A DNA stretch of 9,206 bases from Actinomycetes bacterium. GTDB lineage: Bacteria > Actinomycetota > Actinomycetes > Propionibacteriales > Propionibacteriaceae. A program made the position numbers and the translations under genes. Location: positions 1 to 9,206 of the forward strand of contig JAEWIK010000368.1 of assembly GCA_023387135.1 (NCBI GenBank), read 5' to 3'. A model generated the notes under the pieces. That model did no database searches. It was not told where the DNA came from and was given only the letters and a program-made list of their open reading frames with translations. Shown here piece after piece: positions 1 through 5,885 of this stretch. Position 1 is the stretch's first letter. Every line of letters begins with the position of its first letter.

Positions 1-1841
1 GTTACGGCGCGCGCGGCGGCTCGGGAGGCTACGGCGGACGCGGCGGTTCCGGCGAGGGTGGTTCTTCGGGTCGCGGTTACGCGGCGCGCGGTGGGTCGGA
101 CGACCGCGGTTACGGCGCGCGTGGCGGTTCGTCACGCCCCCAGGGTCGCGAGCCTCGTCAGTACGAGGGCGGTCGTGGCGACTCCCGCGGCTACGGCGAC
201 CAGGCGCCCCGCAGGCGCGACGCCGGCCCGCGGGACCGCGGCCAGGCTCCCGAGCGTGGGCAGCGCGGCGGTGGGCGCCAGGGCGGTCCCCGCGACGAGC
301 GAAGGCCCTCGGGGTACTCGGGCGGCAGGCCGGAGCGTTCCTCCTCCTCCGACGGCAGGCCAGAGCGTTCCTCGTACTCCGGCGGGAAGTCCTCGTACTC
401 CGGCGGGAAGTCCTCCTACTCCGGTGGCAGGTCGGACCGCCCCTCATCCTCGGGCGGCGGTTCCGGGCGTTCGTCGTACGGCGGTGGCAGGCCCGAGCGT
501 TCTTCGTACGGCGGTGGCAGGCCTGAGCGTTCTTCGTACGCAGGCAGGCCGGAGCGCCAGTCGTCCGACCGGACGCCGCGCGGTGGCGCGGGCAGGCGGG
601 ACGACGGCTTCCAGGGTCGCTCACGCGGGCCCGCCGGGGGCGAGCGGCAGGAGTTCACCGACAAGCCGCGCTACTCCCGCGACGACAGGTTCGGCGACCG
701 GCGCGACGCCGGCCAGTCGGGTCCTGACCGCAGGGACCGGGACGCCGGACGTGGCGAGCGTCCCGAGCGCCGCGAGGGTGGTTTCTCCCCGCGTCCGCGC
801 CAGGAGTCGGGCCGTGAAGGCGGCTTCGGGCAGCGTCCCCGTCCCGAAGGCGGACGTGACGGACGTCCGCCGCGGGCAGACAGGGGTGGCGCCGAGAGGG
901 AGCCGCGACCGCCGCTCCACCCGGGGCTGGCTCCCAAGGCCAACGAGCCCGCGACGCCCGAGGGCCTCGACCTGCGGCAGTTGCCGCGCGGCGTCCGTGC
1001 CGAGTTGAGGAGCCTCACCGCCGAGCATGCCGAGGTGGTCGGTTCACACCTGCTCATGGCGGGGCAGTTGATCGACTCCGATCCCGAACTCGCCTACGCC
1101 CACGCCGAGGCCGCCCGTCGCAGGGCCGCCCGTCTCCCCGTGACCCGCGAGGCGACAGGGGAGACCGCGTACGCCGCAGGGCACTACGACGTCGCCCTCA
1201 ACGAGTTCCGCGCGCTGCGGCGCATGAGCGGCACCAACGAGTACCTGCCCGCGATGGCCGACTGCGAGCGTGCTCTCGGTCGCCACCAGGCGGCGTTGCG
1301 CCTCGTCAAGGAAGGATTGTCGGCGAACCCCGACGTCAGCCAGCTCGTCGAGCTGCGGCTGGTCGAGGCGGGAGTGAGGGTCGACACGGGCCAGGCCGAG
1401 GAGGCGCTGCGCCTGCTCCGCACCGAGATCGAACGGATCGGGGCGCGCGGGCCGCGGCTCGCCAGGGCACGGCTCAGGTACTCCTACGCCGACCTGCTGG
1501 AGGCGGGCGGCGACGCCGAGCTCGCCGAGCGTTGGTTCACCGCGGCGGCGGGGCTCGACCTCGAGGGCGAGACCGACGCCGCCGACAGGGCGGCGGCCCT
1601 GCAGGGCATCACCATCTTCTTCGACGAGGACGAGGAAGAGGACGAGGTCGACGAGCAGGCCGAGGACGAGCAGGCCGACGGCGAGCTCGACGCGGCACCT
1701 GTCGACGACACCGACGCCGACACCGGCGAGGTCACGGGCGACGACATCGAGGCCGAGGTCACCGACGCCGACGACGCCGACGCTCCCGACGAGGACACCG
1801 CCCAGGACGGTGACGAGGGTTCGCCCACCGAGGAGGCCTGA
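1..1841 (+). CDS. TPR-like protein with RGG-rich N-terminus and acidic tail (5' end missing)
   Basis: The reading frame is open from base 3, at the left edge, to TGA at 1839-1841, giving 612 visible residues. Three zones are visible. Residues 1 to about 316 are low-complexity, rich in R, G, S, Y, P and D, with RGG, YGG and GGRPERSS motifs. Residues about 325-540 are Ala/Leu/Arg-rich helices with TPR-like spacing (for example AGHYDVALNEF and LGRHQAALRLV). Residues 541-612 are 37/72 Asp or Glu with no Lys or Arg. The N-terminal zone contains no ATG, GTG or TTG in frame, so the true start is upstream of the window; a caller that needs a start would report only the part from TTG 981. The middle and the gene order match the TPR protein beside the HAD phosphatase in mycobacteria (Rv1691-like). 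RGG tails usually bind RNA, so an RNA or ribosome-linked scaffold is possible, but this is inference. The exact role is unknown. Confidence 0.85.
   Translation, partial: YGARGGSGGYGGRGGSGEGGSSGRGYAARGGSDDRGYGARGGSSRPQGREPRQYEGGRGDSRGYGDQAPRRRDAGPRDRGQAPERGQRGGGRQGGPRDERRPSGYSGGRPERSSSSDGRPERSSYSGGKSSYSGGKSSYSGGRSDRPSSSGGGSGRSSYGGGRPERSSYGGGRPERSSYAGRPERQSSDRTPRGGAGRRDDGFQGRSRGPAGGERQEFTDKPRYSRDDRFGDRRDAGQSGPDRRDRDAGRGERPERREGGFSPRPRQESGREGGFGQRPRPEGGRDGRPPRADRGGAEREPRPPLHPGLAPKANEPATPEGLDLRQLPRGVRAELRSLTAEHAEVVGSHLLMAGQLIDSDPELAYAHAEAARRRAARLPVTREATGETAYAAGHYDVALNEFRALRRMSGTNEYLPAMADCERALGRHQAALRLVKEGLSANPDVSQLVELRLVEAGVRVDTGQAEEALRLLRTEIERIGARGPRLARARLRYSYADLLEAGGDAELAERWFTAAAGLDLEGETDAADRAAALQGITIFFDEDEEEDEVDEQAEDEQADGELDAAPVDDTDADTGEVTGDDIEAEVTDADDADAPDEDTAQDGDEGSPTEEA
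369..431 (+). repeat. Three 21-bp in-frame tandem repeats (SSYSGGK/R)
   Basis: Three consecutive 21-bp units start at 369, 390 and 411. The first two are identical and the third has a few substitutions. They encode SSYSGGK, SSYSGGK and SSYSGGR inside the low-complexity N-terminal zone of the TPR-like protein. Because each unit is a whole number of codons, gain or loss of a unit keeps the frame. Confidence 0.85.
468..554 (+). repeat. 30-bp in-frame tandem repeats (RSSYGGGRPE)
   Basis: Two nearly identical 30-bp units (468-497 and 498-527) are followed by a 27-bp variant (528-554). They encode RSSYGGGRPE, RSSYGGGRPE and RSSYAGRPE. They belong to the Arg/Gly/Tyr-rich zone of the TPR-like protein and probably arose by local duplication or slippage within the coding sequence. 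Confidence 0.85.
1831..1836 (+). promoter_or_regulatory. Strong ribosome-binding site of the HAD gene
   Basis: AGGAGG lies 4 nt before the ATG at 1841, within the last codons of the upstream TPR-like gene. It supports ATG 1841 as the start and suggests translational coupling across the 1-nt stop/start overlap. Confidence 0.8.
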
Positions 1842-2833
1842 TGGCAGCTCTGATCGACTCCTACGACGCCGCGCTGTTCGACCTCGACGGCGTGATCTAC
1901 CTCGGGCCGACGGCCGTGCCGAAGGCCCCCGCCACCATGGCGGCGCTCGCCGCCGCCGGCAAGCATGTGATGTACGTCACCAACAACGCCGCGCGCAGCG
2001 CCGACACGGTGGTGAAGCAGCTCGTCGGGCTCGGCTTCGAGGTGGGCCCCGACGAAGTGCTGACCAGCGGCCAGGTGGCGGCGGCCGGCCTGGCCGACGT
2101 GCTGGCGCCCGGGTCGAAGGTGCTCGTCGCCGGCAGCGCGAGCCTCGCCGGCCTGCTGGCCGAGAACGGGATGGTTCCCGTCGCCAGCGCCGAGGACGAC
2201 CCGGTCGCGGTCATCCAGGGCTACGACCCCGTGCTGTCGTGGCCGTTGCTGGACGAGGTGGCGCTCGCCATCGCGGCCGGCGCCCGCTGGTACGCCACCA
2301 ACGACGACGCCTCCCGTCCGACCGAGCGGGGTCTCGTCCCCGGGGCCGGGGCGATGATCGCGGCGGTCGCCACGGCGGTGGGCGGAGCGCCCACCACGTT
2401 CGGCAAGCCCCACCGTCCGATGATGGCCGACGCCGTCAGGCGCACCGGTGCACAGCGTCCCCTCTTCGTGGGCGACAGGATCGACACCGACATCGTCGGC
2501 GCGAACAACGCGGGGCTGGAGTCGCTCATGGTCTTCAGCGGCGCCCACGGCAAGCGTGACCTGGTCGCGGCGGGACAGGGCGAGCGGCCCACCCACATCG
2601 GGCCCGACGTGTCGGCCCTGCTGGAGCCGCCGCGTGACGCGGTCGTGGGGCGGGACAGCGCCGAGTGCGGAACCCAGCGTGCCCATCTCGAGGACGGCAG
2701 GATCGTCCTGGAGTCGGTGCCCGACGCCGAGGCCGCACAGTTCGACGCGCTCTGGGCTGTCGCGGCGCTGGCCTGGGCGTCGCCCTGGTCGGATGCCGAG
2801 CCCGCCCTGTCCAGTCTCACGCTGGTCAGGTAA
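1841..2833 (+). CDS. HAD-IIA family phosphatase, probable glycerol-3-phosphate phosphatase
   Basis: This 330-residue protein has all HAD catalytic motifs. Motif I is DLDGVIY with the nucleophile D14 and acid/base D16. Motif II is YVTNNAARS with T47. The motif III lysine is K189 in FGKPHRP, and motif IV is VGDRIDTDI with D212 and D217. The segment between motifs II and III is long enough for a C2 cap, as in the HAD-IIA (NagD-like) subfamily. Residues about 265-330 form an extra C-terminal segment after the HAD core. The ATG overlaps the stop of the upstream TPR-like gene by one base. That pairing matches Rv1691-Rv1692 of Mycobacterium tuberculosis, where Rv1692 releases glycerol from glycerol-3-phosphate during phospholipid head-group recycling. 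The family is certain. The substrate is inferred from neighbourhood and length; 4-nitrophenylphosphatase or another small phosphoester would be the alternative. Confidence 0.9.
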   Translation: MAALIDSYDAALFDLDGVIYLGPTAVPKAPATMAALAAAGKHVMYVTNNAARSADTVVKQLVGLGFEVGPDEVLTSGQVAAAGLADVLAPGSKVLVAGSASLAGLLAENGMVPVASAEDDPVAVIQGYDPVLSWPLLDEVALAIAAGARWYATNDDASRPTERGLVPGAGAMIAAVATAVGGAPTTFGKPHRPMMADAVRRTGAQRPLFVGDRIDTDIVGANNAGLESLMVFSGAHGKRDLVAAGQGERPTHIGPDVSALLEPPRDAVVGRDSAECGTQRAHLEDGRIVLESVPDAEAAQFDALWAVAALAWASPWSDAEPALSSLTLVR

Positions 2834-2840
2834 GCAGTCG

Positions 2841-2860
2841 GGTCCGGCCGTCGCAGGACC
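2841..2860 (+). promoter_or_regulatory. Dyad next to the bioY -10 element, possible operator
   Basis: GGTCC (2841-2845) and GGACC (2856-2860) form a perfect 5-bp inverted repeat with a 10-nt spacer, ending 2 nt before the candidate -10 element of bioYMN. The position suits a repressor site, but the arms are short, GC-rich DNA often gives such dyads by chance, and it does not match a biotin regulator motif that I know. Confidence 0.25.
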
Positions 2861-2862
2861 GC

Positions 2863-2868
2863 TATTCT
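2863..2868 (+). promoter_or_regulatory. Candidate -10 element of the bioYMN operon
   Basis: TATTCT fits the actinobacterial -10 pattern TAnnnT and lies in the 65-nt gap between the HAD stop codon and the expected start of bioY. Transcription would begin near 2875 and leave a leader of about 25 nt with AGGAG at 2888-2892. No convincing -35 hexamer is visible at the usual distance. Confidence 0.45.
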
Positions 2869-2887
2869 CATCGCGCCACCATCGGAC

Positions 2888-2892
2888 AGGAG
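2888..2892 (+). promoter_or_regulatory. Ribosome-binding site that places the bioY start
   Basis: AGGAG is followed after 6 nt by codon 2899-2901, in frame with bioY. That codon is AAG, not ATG, GTG or TTG. The site is the main evidence that translation of bioY is meant to start at 2899. Confidence 0.55.
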
Positions 2893-2898
2893 CTCCCC

Positions 2899-3483
2899 AA
2901 GGCACGACAGAACTCCAGCGCCATCGACCTCGCCCTGATCGCGGTCTTCGCTGCGCTCATCGCCGCCCTGGCGCTCACCCCCGCGATCCCGGTGGGCGTC
3001 GGCGTCCCGTTGACCCTGCAGACCCTCGGCGTGCTGCTCGCGGGTCTCGTGCTCGGGCCGTGGCGGGGCTTCCTCGCCGTCCTGCTGTACCTCGTCGTGG
3101 GGTTCGCGGGGCTCCCGGTCTTCGCCGGGGGATCGGGCGGGCTCGCCGTCCTCGGTCACCCCTCGATCGGTTACCTGCTGAGCTTCCCGTTCGTGGCGGC
3201 AGTGGCGGGCGCGCTGGCGGCCTGGTCGGTGCGCCGCGGCCTGCGGGCCCAGTACCTGTGGCTGACCCTGGCCGGCGTGCTGGCCTCGGTGGTCGTCCTG
3301 TATCCCGCCGGCATCGCCGGGATGATGGCGGTGCTGCGGCTCGACTTCACCAAGGCGTTCATCGCCAACCTGACCTACACCCCCGGCGACCTCGTGAAGT
3401 GCTTCGCCGCAGCAGCGATAGCGATAGCAGTCCACAAGGCGTTCCCGGCCCTGCTCGCGACGCGCAGGTCAGTCGCCGCGTAA
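2899..3483 (+). CDS. bioY: BioY, biotin-binding S component of an ECF transporter; no canonical start codon
   Basis: BioY is the membrane substrate-binding subunit that captures biotin for the BioMNY importer. The protein is almost all transmembrane helix, and the family blocks are clear: PVGVGVPLTLQTLGVLLAGL, LGPWRGFLAVLLYLVVGFAG, LPVFAGGSGGLAVL and GYLLSFPF. The next genes are the matching ATPase and coupling protein. The start is a problem. No in-frame ATG, GTG or TTG exists between the HAD stop codon (2833) and GTG 2992, and the latter would delete the first helix. The nearest upstream start, GTG 2665, would overlap the HAD gene by about 170 bp and add an unrelated hydrophilic leader. I place the start at AAG 2899, 6 nt behind AGGAG. 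This gives 194 residues, normal for BioY, reading (M)ARQNSSAIDLALIAV. One T in place of the A at 2900 would make an ATG. The family is sure; whether the gene is efficiently translated is open. Confidence 0.85.
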   Translation, partial: KARQNSSAIDLALIAVFAALIAALALTPAIPVGVGVPLTLQTLGVLLAGLVLGPWRGFLAVLLYLVVGFAGLPVFAGGSGGLAVLGHPSIGYLLSFPFVAAVAGALAAWSVRRGLRAQYLWLTLAGVLASVVVLYPAGIAGMMAVLRLDFTKAFIANLTYTPGDLVKCFAAAAIAIAVHKAFPALLATRRSVAA

Positions 3484-3491
3484 GTCACTCG

Positions 3492-4196
3492 ATGATCGAA
3501 CTGCAGGGAGTCGGCGTCGAGGTAGCAGTGCCGCGGGCGGGTGGGAGCCCGCAGGTGAAGACGCTGCTCTCCGGGCTGGACCTGGTCCTCGCCGAGCACA
3601 GGATCGCCGTCATCGGAGCCAACGGCTCCGGCAAGTCCACCCTGCTGCGCCTGCTGAACGGCCTCGTGCTGCCGACGTCCGGCAGGGTCCTGGTCGACGG
3701 GCTGGACACCGCGAGCAAGGGGCGGGCAGTACGCGGCCTGGTGGGGTTCGTGTTCACCGACCCGATGGCGCAACTGCTGCTGGCCACGCCCCAGGAGGAC
3801 GTGGAGCTCAGCCTGCGGGCGCGGGTCCGCGACCGGGCCGAGCGGTCCCGCGGCGCGAGGGAACTGCTCGACTCCCGCGGCCTCGGCCACGTCGCCGACC
3901 AGAGCGTCTACGACCTGTCGGGGGGAGAGCGGCAGCTCGTGGCACTGACCTCCGTCCTCGCGGCCGAGCCCAGGATCGTGGTGGCCGACGAGCCCACCAC
4001 CCTGCTCGACCTGCGGAACAGGAACCGGGTGCGCGAGGCGCTGCTCGGGCTCGACCAGCAGCTCATCCTCGCCACCCACGACCTCGACCTGGCCTCGGAG
4101 TGCGAACGCGTCCTGGTCGTCGACGAAGGACGGGTCGTGGCCGACGGTCCGGGTGACCTGGCGGTCGCGGCCTACCTTGAGCTGATCGCCCGATGA
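3492..4196 (+). CDS. bioM: BioM, ATPase of the biotin ECF transporter
   Basis: This 234-residue ABC ATPase powers biotin uptake by BioMNY from the cytoplasmic face. Walker A is GANGSGKST with K48. The ABC signature is LSGGERQ at 142-148, Walker B is VVADEP with catalytic E167, followed by the D-loop LLDLRN, and the switch histidine is H196 in ATHDLD. At the Q-loop the sequence reads VFTDPMAQ: Thr89 stands where many ECF ATPases have the Gln of VFQNP, while the later Gln94 is kept. I recall FTDP variants among BioM proteins, so this may be a subfamily trait. ATG 3492 is 8 nt after the bioY stop, with no clear Shine-Dalgarno sequence, suggesting coupled translation. The stop codon overlaps the start of bioN. 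The specific name rests on the position between bioY and an EcfT-type gene; by sequence alone it could serve another ECF transporter. Confidence 0.9.
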   Translation: MIELQGVGVEVAVPRAGGSPQVKTLLSGLDLVLAEHRIAVIGANGSGKSTLLRLLNGLVLPTSGRVLVDGLDTASKGRAVRGLVGFVFTDPMAQLLLATPQEDVELSLRARVRDRAERSRGARELLDSRGLGHVADQSVYDLSGGERQLVALTSVLAAEPRIVVADEPTTLLDLRNRNRVREALLGLDQQLILATHDLDLASECERVLVVDEGRVVADGPGDLAVAAYLELIAR

Positions 4197-4816
4197 ACGG
4201 CGTCTTCAGGCTCTACGTCCCGGGTGACTCCTTCTTCCACAGGCTGGCCGTGGGCTGGAAGTACCTGGTGCTGGTGGTGCTGGTGTTCCCCGGGATCATC
4301 GCAGGGTCGGCGTGGGTGAGCCTCGGCCTGCTGGCCCTCGCCCTCGCGCTCGTCGCCGCGTGTGGTGTGGGGGTCGGCTACGGGTGGCGGATCTCGTGGG
4401 GAGTCCTGGCGCTGGCCGGGCTGCTGTTCGTCGTCCAATGGTTCTCGGGCCAGCCAGCACTGGGGGTGGCCGTCGCCGCCAACCTGCTCACGGCGATCTA
4501 CGCGAGCCGCATCCTCACGATGTCGACCCCCGGGCCGGTGCTGATCGACGCCCTGGTGACCGCCGCCCGTCCGCTGCGGTGGACGGGGCTCGACCCCGAG
4601 CGCTTCGGCCTCGCTGTCGCGATCATGGTCCGCTCGATCCCCATGCTGTTGGACTCGTTCGGGCAGGTGCGCATGGCGGCCCGCGCCCGCGGACGAGAAC
4701 GCCACCTCTTCGCTCTCGTCACCCCCGTCGTCGTCAGGGCGGTGGGCCTGGCCCAGGCGACCGGCGCCGGCCTGGCGGCTCGCGGACTCGGGGAGACGAC
4801 AGTCGGCCGGGACTGA
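4193..4816 (+). CDS. bioN: BioN, EcfT-type transmembrane coupling protein
   Basis: BioN is the membrane protein that links the BioM ATPase to BioY. The 207-residue sequence has a short cytoplasmic start, several hydrophobic helices between about residues 20 and 115, and a C-terminal cytoplasmic part with the two Ala-Arg-Gly motifs of the family: AARARG at 162-167 and AARG at 195-198. In EcfT proteins these motifs lie on the coupling helices that touch the ATPase. The short length is typical of BioN compared with the larger EcfT of group II transporters. The ATG overlaps the bioM stop in an ATGA arrangement, so the two are translationally coupled. It is the last gene of the biotin unit; a LacI-family gene follows after 63 nt. 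No terminator is visible in that gap. Confidence 0.88.
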   Translation: MNGVFRLYVPGDSFFHRLAVGWKYLVLVVLVFPGIIAGSAWVSLGLLALALALVAACGVGVGYGWRISWGVLALAGLLFVVQWFSGQPALGVAVAANLLTAIYASRILTMSTPGPVLIDALVTAARPLRWTGLDPERFGLAVAIMVRSIPMLLDSFGQVRMAARARGRERHLFALVTPVVVRAVGLAQATGAGLAARGLGETTVGRD

Positions 4817-4838
4817 TGCGGTGCGGGGAGCCCGTCGC

Positions 4839-4844
4839 TAAGCT
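4839..4844 (+). promoter_or_regulatory. Candidate -10 element of the LacI-family gene
   Basis: TAAGCT fits the TAnnnT pattern, 35 nt before the ATG at 4880, in the gap after bioN. A start near 4851 would fall inside the palindrome described next. No good -35 hexamer is seen. Confidence 0.4.
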
Positions 4845-4845
4845 G

Positions 4846-4856
4846 GTTCATTGAAC
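4846..4856 (+). promoter_or_regulatory. Palindrome GTTCATTGAAC, possible autoregulatory operator
   Basis: GTTCA-T-TGAAC is a perfect 11-bp inverted repeat 1 nt after the candidate -10 element and 23 nt before the regulator's ATG. A wider, imperfect symmetry exists as GGTTC (4845-4849) and GAACC (4857-4861). A site here would block transcription, which fits autorepression. It lacks the central CG common in LacI-family operators, so the assignment is tentative. Confidence 0.4.
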
Positions 4857-4879
4857 GAACCTGTGAGAGAACGGGACCC

Positions 4880-5884
4880 ATGGCCACTATCAAGGACGTC
4901 GCGCGACTGGCGGGAGTCTCGTCGGGGACCGTGAGCAACGTCCTCAACCGTCCGTCGTACGTGCACGCCGACACGAGGGAGAAGGTCCTCGCGGCGATCC
5001 GTGAACTGGAGTTCGTGCCCAGGCAGGGTTCGCGGCAGTTCCGGCCGGGACGCGTCCGCACTCTCGGGCTGGCCATCGCCAACCTCGACAACCCGTTCTT
5101 CGTGGACGTCGCGCTCGGCGCCGAGGCGCGCTGCATGGAACTCGGTGTCGGGGTGGTCATCTGCAACAGCGGCTACGACCCCGTCCACGAGATGCACAAC
5201 CTCGACCTGCTCGTGCAGTCCCGCGTCCAGGGCATCATCATCTCCCCCGTCGACGAGAACAGCGCTCGCCTGGAGATGCTCAAGGACAGGGGAGTGCCGA
5301 TGGTGCTCGTCGACAGGGTGGGAGACGACAGGGACTGCTGGTCCGTCGTGGTGGACGACGTCCGCGGCGGGCAGTTGGCGCTGCGGCGGGTCGCCGAGAC
5401 CGGGCACACGAGGATCGCCTTCCTCGGTCACCCCGGCACGTCCCCGAAGGTGCGCTCCCGGCTCACCGGCGTGGAATCGGCCCTGAAGGACTGGCCCCGG
5501 GCGAGGGTCGAACTCATCGAGACCGAGAACTGGACCATCGAGGCCGGCGCGGCCGCGGGTCGTGATCTCGTCGCGAGGGCGGCGGGGACGCGTCCCACTG
5601 CCATCATCTGCGCGAACGACATGCTCGCGCTGGGCCTGCAGGTCGAACTGCTCCGGGGCGGCGTGCGGGTGCCCGAGGACGTCGCGATAGTGGGCTACGA
5701 CGACCTCGTCTGGGCGTCCTTCGCGAGCGTGCCGCTCACCACCGTCAGGCAGCCGCGGCAGGAACTGGGCAGGACCGCCGTCGACATGGTCATGGAACTG
5801 CTCGTCAGGCCGGGGGAGCGACGGCTTCCCCGCAGCAACCACGTCGTGCTGCAGCCCGAACTCGTGGTGCGGGACAGCGCCTGA
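4880..5884 (+). CDS. LacI-family transcriptional regulator
   Basis: This is a sugar-responsive DNA-binding repressor of 334 residues, the usual family length. Residues 3-23 (TIKDVARLAGVSSGTVSNVLN) are the classic LacI helix-turn-helix. The hinge region follows, reading GSRQFRPGRVRTLG at 50-63. The rest is a periplasmic-binding-protein-like effector domain, with the typical NPFF block near residue 70 and a late ICANDMLALG block. Phe54 occupies the place where most members have the hinge leucine that intercalates into the operator. ATG 4880 was chosen because the HTH begins at residue 3. The gene converges on a minus-strand sugar uptake and dehydrogenase operon with one base between stop codons. 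It most likely controls that operon and binds its sugar or a derivative. The ligand is unknown, and a link to the biotin genes upstream is unlikely. Confidence 0.92.
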   Translation: MATIKDVARLAGVSSGTVSNVLNRPSYVHADTREKVLAAIRELEFVPRQGSRQFRPGRVRTLGLAIANLDNPFFVDVALGAEARCMELGVGVVICNSGYDPVHEMHNLDLLVQSRVQGIIISPVDENSARLEMLKDRGVPMVLVDRVGDDRDCWSVVVDDVRGGQLALRRVAETGHTRIAFLGHPGTSPKVRSRLTGVESALKDWPRARVELIETENWTIEAGAAAGRDLVARAAGTRPTAIICANDMLALGLQVELLRGGVRVPEDVAIVGYDDLVWASFASVPLTTVRQPRQELGRTAVDMVMELLVRPGERRLPRSNHVVLQPELVVRDSA

Positions 5885-5885
5885 G

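Noticed and set aside
369..554. CRISPR-like array
   Set aside because: Units are directly adjacent without unique spacers and encode in-frame peptide repeats; they are coding tandem repeats.
58..1008. Plus-strand frame of 316 codons over the repeat region
   Set aside because: It is out of frame with the TPR core, gives Ala/Arg/Pro/Thr/Val low-complexity sequence and stops just after the core begins. The other frame continues into the real protein.
1484..2905. Long minus-strand open frame (473 codons) opposite the TPR tail and HAD gene
   Set aside because: No family motif; the end is a run of Ser produced by reading the acidic codons in reverse. The plus-strand HAD motifs are complete.
2221..3435. 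Minus-strand open frame (404 codons) opposite HAD and bioY
   Set aside because: Composition is that of a shadow frame, and it covers parts of two genes with clear family motifs on the plus strand.
2665..3483. bioY starting at GTG 2665
   Set aside because: It would overlap the HAD gene by about 170 bp and add an N-terminal stretch of shadow composition with no similarity to BioY leaders.
4846..4856. BioQ-type biotin operator
   Set aside because: The arms are in the order GTTCA-TGAAC with a 1-nt centre, not TGAAC-N3-GTTCA, and the site precedes the LacI gene, not a biotin gene.
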